Shown: piece after piece, positions 61,721-64,000 of the stretch
Numbering within the stretch: the stretch's first letter is position 1
Layout of the letters: each line of letters starts with the position of its first letter
Source of the DNA: Manis javanica
Taxonomy: Eukaryota; Chordata; Mammalia; Pholidota; Manidae
Direction: 5' to 3'
Length of the DNA: 64,000 bases
Assembly: GCF_040802235.1 (NCBI RefSeq)
Contig: NC_133167.1
Location: 8,672,501 to 8,736,500 of the forward strand
Made by a program: the position numbers and the translations under genes
The notes under the pieces: model-generated
The model's input: only the letters and a program-made list of their open reading frames with translations
The model's database searches: none
Told to the model about the DNA's origin: nothing

Positions 61721-61954
61721 ACTAGGTCACGAGAACAACTTTCATCTAAATTATATTTAACTGTGGATTCTCATTATAATTCTTCAGAAAAGCAAATTAT
61801 TTTAAATTAGTTTTAGTTGGAAAATAGTCCACACTGCTTTGAATTGTGCTGAACTGTGGACTGTAAGTAGGTCATAATCATGAAGACCAGACTTGATAGG
61901 ATATTTTTTTTAAAGCACAGATCATGACCCAGGAAAATTGGGTCAGGGGGCAGT

Positions 61955-62085
61955 ACGCTTGGAGTCAGACAGATCCCAGTGCAACTTTGTCACTATCTGG
62001 GAAACTTTGGGCAGGTGTCTTAGACTCTCTAAGCCTCAGTTTTCTCATATATAAAATGAAAAAACAATAACATCTCCCTTGTGTG
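61955..62085 (-). repeat. MIR SINE, antisense
   Basis: GCTTGGAGTCAGACAGATCC, TAAGCCTCAGTTTTCTCATA and AATAACATCTCCCTTGTGTG are in reversed MIR order. 62,086-62,959 after it shows nothing recognisable. Confidence 0.88.
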
Positions 62086-62959
62086 GGAAACTTCTGTAAT
62101 AGACACTGTCCGAGAAATGGGATGTGGCCAGATGATGGAAGCTTTGTGCAGTGTGGTCAGATGTTTTGTTTCAGCCTAAGGGCACTGGGGAGATTTGTGA
62201 ACATTTACAGAGACCCCTTTTCTTCCCCCACCTCTGCCCCTGTGCATGAGTGGAGCCTTGGTTTGGCCTTGAGGCTCACTGACTGTTTGGTTATCTGTTG
62301 TTGATAAACTACCCTAGAGTATAGTAGCTTAAATCAACAATCATGGTATTTCTTTGCTCATGAATCTCTAACTTGGGCAGGGCTCAAGAGGGGCCAGAGA
62401 CATCAGCTGGGACCATGTGACTGGGCTGGAAGATTGACATGAAGGGGGTTCTGTGCCTGATAGGAAAGGCAATTTGGTGCTGGCTTCTGGCTGATGTAGG
62501 CCAGGACTCCTGTTTTCTTCCACGTGACTTCTCCCTGTGGCTGGGTTGGGCTTCTCATAGCAAGGACGTCTCAGGGTAGGTGAACTTTCTGCACTGGCTC
62601 CCTCCAGAGCACAAAAGCAGAAGGCTCCAGGGCTTCTTAAAGTGTAAGCCCAGAACGAGCTTGGTGTCACTTCCCCCGCAGGCTGTAGGTTAAGGCGGGT
62701 CAGGGCTCTGGTCCAGCTTCAAGAGGAGGGGTCTCCCCATGGGAGACGCAGTTCACTGAGTGCCTCCAGAGTAACAGCCCACCAGAAACATCCTGGGTGT
62801 TGCCGGGGTTCAGCTTCCCAGTCTCTGGGCATTAAATGCCTCCATCTCCCTCCCAACATGCACACGTCGTGGCAGTTAAAGATCAAGATCATACGTACAC
62901 ATTACAAAATGCCTCTGACTGAGAACCGTGGGTCATGTTCTAGTGTGGGAAGGGCTCAG

Positions 62960-63050
62960 GATAGGCACTGTGGCTGGAAACGGTGCTTAGCAGAGAGCCT
63001 GGCACAGGCAGGGTGCCCATACATGGTTGGATCATCGCCATCATCATCAC
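62960..63050 (-). repeat. MIR SINE tail fragment, antisense
   Basis: GTGCTTAGCAGAGAGCCTGG CACAGG, followed by a CATCATCATCACCATCA run. Confidence 0.6.
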
Positions 63051-63299
63051 CATCAAGAATTTAGCTTTTCCAGACTGACCTGAAAACCCAATTATTTTCC
63101 TTTCCTTTCCTGTCCTTTTTTCTTCAGGAAAATATGCTTTGATTTTTTTCACAACCAATTTAACATTTTAAACACAGCCAATTTGCAAATTGAGGAAAAT
63201 GTAGATTTCTTTCTCTTGCACTCTCTTTGACATTCATAGCATATGCATTTATAATTTCTTGATGAATGCTGGCTAGCTATTCATGATAAGAGCTCTAAT

Positions 63300-63485
63300 T
63301 AGTGGGAAGGCAGCAGAGTGCCGAGGTCAAGAGCACCCACTTTGAAGTTCAGGTCTCAGAATCACAGTGGCCTCATCTTAGACAAACTACTAAACATGCA
63401 GAGCCTGTTTCCTCACCCATAAGAAAGGGTAACTGTACATCTGGGAGGTGGCTTGAGGATCAAATAAATTTTGTGGAGAAACCAC
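63300..63485 (-). repeat. MIR SINE, antisense
   Basis: Diverged reversed MIR: GGTCAAGAGCACCCACTTTG, GAGCCTGTTTCCTCACCCAT and GAGGATCAAATAAATTTTG. Confidence 0.65.
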
Positions 63486-63840
63486 CAAACGGACCACCTA
63501 GCACATGTCCAGTCGATGGAGATATGGTCGTCGGTCTAGATTTTTTCCTTTCTTTGGTATCTGGTTACCCATGCTAAGAGTAAAACTTCATGTTATTATA
63601 TCTTACAATTAAGATGGTAAATAAACAGCTAAAAAGAGATTTATTTACCTCATTTGCCTGGAAATTGTTGCCCATCTTTGCGGTTTTCTGGTTCAGTCTT
63701 ATGGGAAGTATTTTGTAACCCTCTCCCATTCTTGTTGATAACCAGTCTTGCACTTTGCTTGTGGCTGACCTTTGCTATCATCACCCTTGTATTCCTTTGC
63801 CATCTTCTCTATCCTGCTTTGTGATTTTGAGATGAAGTGA

Positions 63841-63949
63841 CAGGTGTTAACTTTTTTTTTTGTTTTTTGTTTTTTTATTTTGGTATCATTCATCTACGAT
63901 TACATGAGCAACATTATGGTACTAGACTCCCCCCAGGTGTTAACTTTTT
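63841..63949 (-). mobile_element. Very short young L1 insertion with perfect target-site duplication
   Basis: CAGGTGTTAACTTTTT occurs at 63,841-63,856 and again at 63,934-63,949. Between the copies lie a T-rich tract (the reversed poly(A) tail) and about 50 bases of L1 3' end, starting ATTTTGGTATCATTCATC. This is a 5'-truncated minus-strand L1 inserted by target-primed reverse transcription. The intact 16-base duplication indicates a relatively recent event. Confidence 0.88.
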
Positions 63950-64000
63950 AAAATGCCACTTGCTTCGCTGATTATATCAGTAAGGAGTATTAAGAAATAA

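Larger units (their letters stand above)
35824..64000 (+). other. DNER: DNER intron 1 (5' part)
   Basis: The intron begins with GTGAGT directly after the CAG codon of residue 92. I find no acceptor followed by the second EGF module before the window ends, so at least 28 kb of intron 1 is present. This fits DNER being a very large gene with a long first intron in human. The first 750 bases are still CpG island; after that composition drops to ordinary AT-rich DNA. It contains L1, MIR, L2 and MER5-like pieces, listed separately, and repeat-poor stretches that could hold enhancers. None of the small ORFs inside looks like an exon. Confidence 0.88.

Overview
The window is nuclear DNA from a placental mammal. 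It is AT-rich and gene-poor, full of decayed interspersed repeats (MIR, L2, old L1, LTRs, a MER5-like DNA element), and has one strong CpG island at about 34,820-36,590. I recognise no Alu, rodent B1/B2, carnivore tRNA-Lys SINE or ruminant SINE. The youngest-looking mobile DNA is a very short L1 3' end near the right edge, with a clean 16-bp target-site duplication. From memory its 3' end resembles L1s I associate with pangolins or xenarthrans, but I cannot settle the species.

The only protein-coding gene I can support is DNER (Delta/Notch-like EGF-repeat receptor) on the + strand, represented by exon 1. The ATG is at 35,548 and 92 codons (signal peptide plus a complete first EGF-like module) end at a consensus splice donor after 35,823. 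The rest of the window is the start of intron 1; I find no exon 2.

Layout: 1-34,800 is noncoding DNA upstream of DNER. It holds a minus-strand LTR (about 7.4-8.2 kb), several L1 fragments (9.8-11.0, 15.65-16.05, 17.5-19.2, 23.2-24.0 and 26.7-29.5 kb), a plus-strand LTR (about 21.0-21.5 kb), a recent 537-bp tandem duplication (21,954-22,903), a near-perfect hairpin (30,577-30,619) and many MIRs. 34,820-36,590 is the DNER CpG-island promoter, with clustered GC boxes, no TATA box that I can see and a good RE1/NRSE (REST) match at 34,882. 35,824-64,000 is intron 1, with more L1, MIR and L2 pieces and two palindromic RFX/X-box motifs.

The most interesting signals are regulatory and structural. 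They are the REST-type site at a neuronal gene promoter, a convergent pair of CTCF-like motifs (34.0 kb + and 58.6 kb -) bracketing that promoter, an octamer plus X-box cluster in a repeat-poor part of intron 1, the young tandem duplication whose second copy carries an inverted-template scar, and two inverted copies of an unidentified old repeat (31.3 and 50.2 kb). I saw no evidence of a new protein system. The long ORFs in the CpG island are composition artefacts. Repeat boundaries were read by eye and are approximate.
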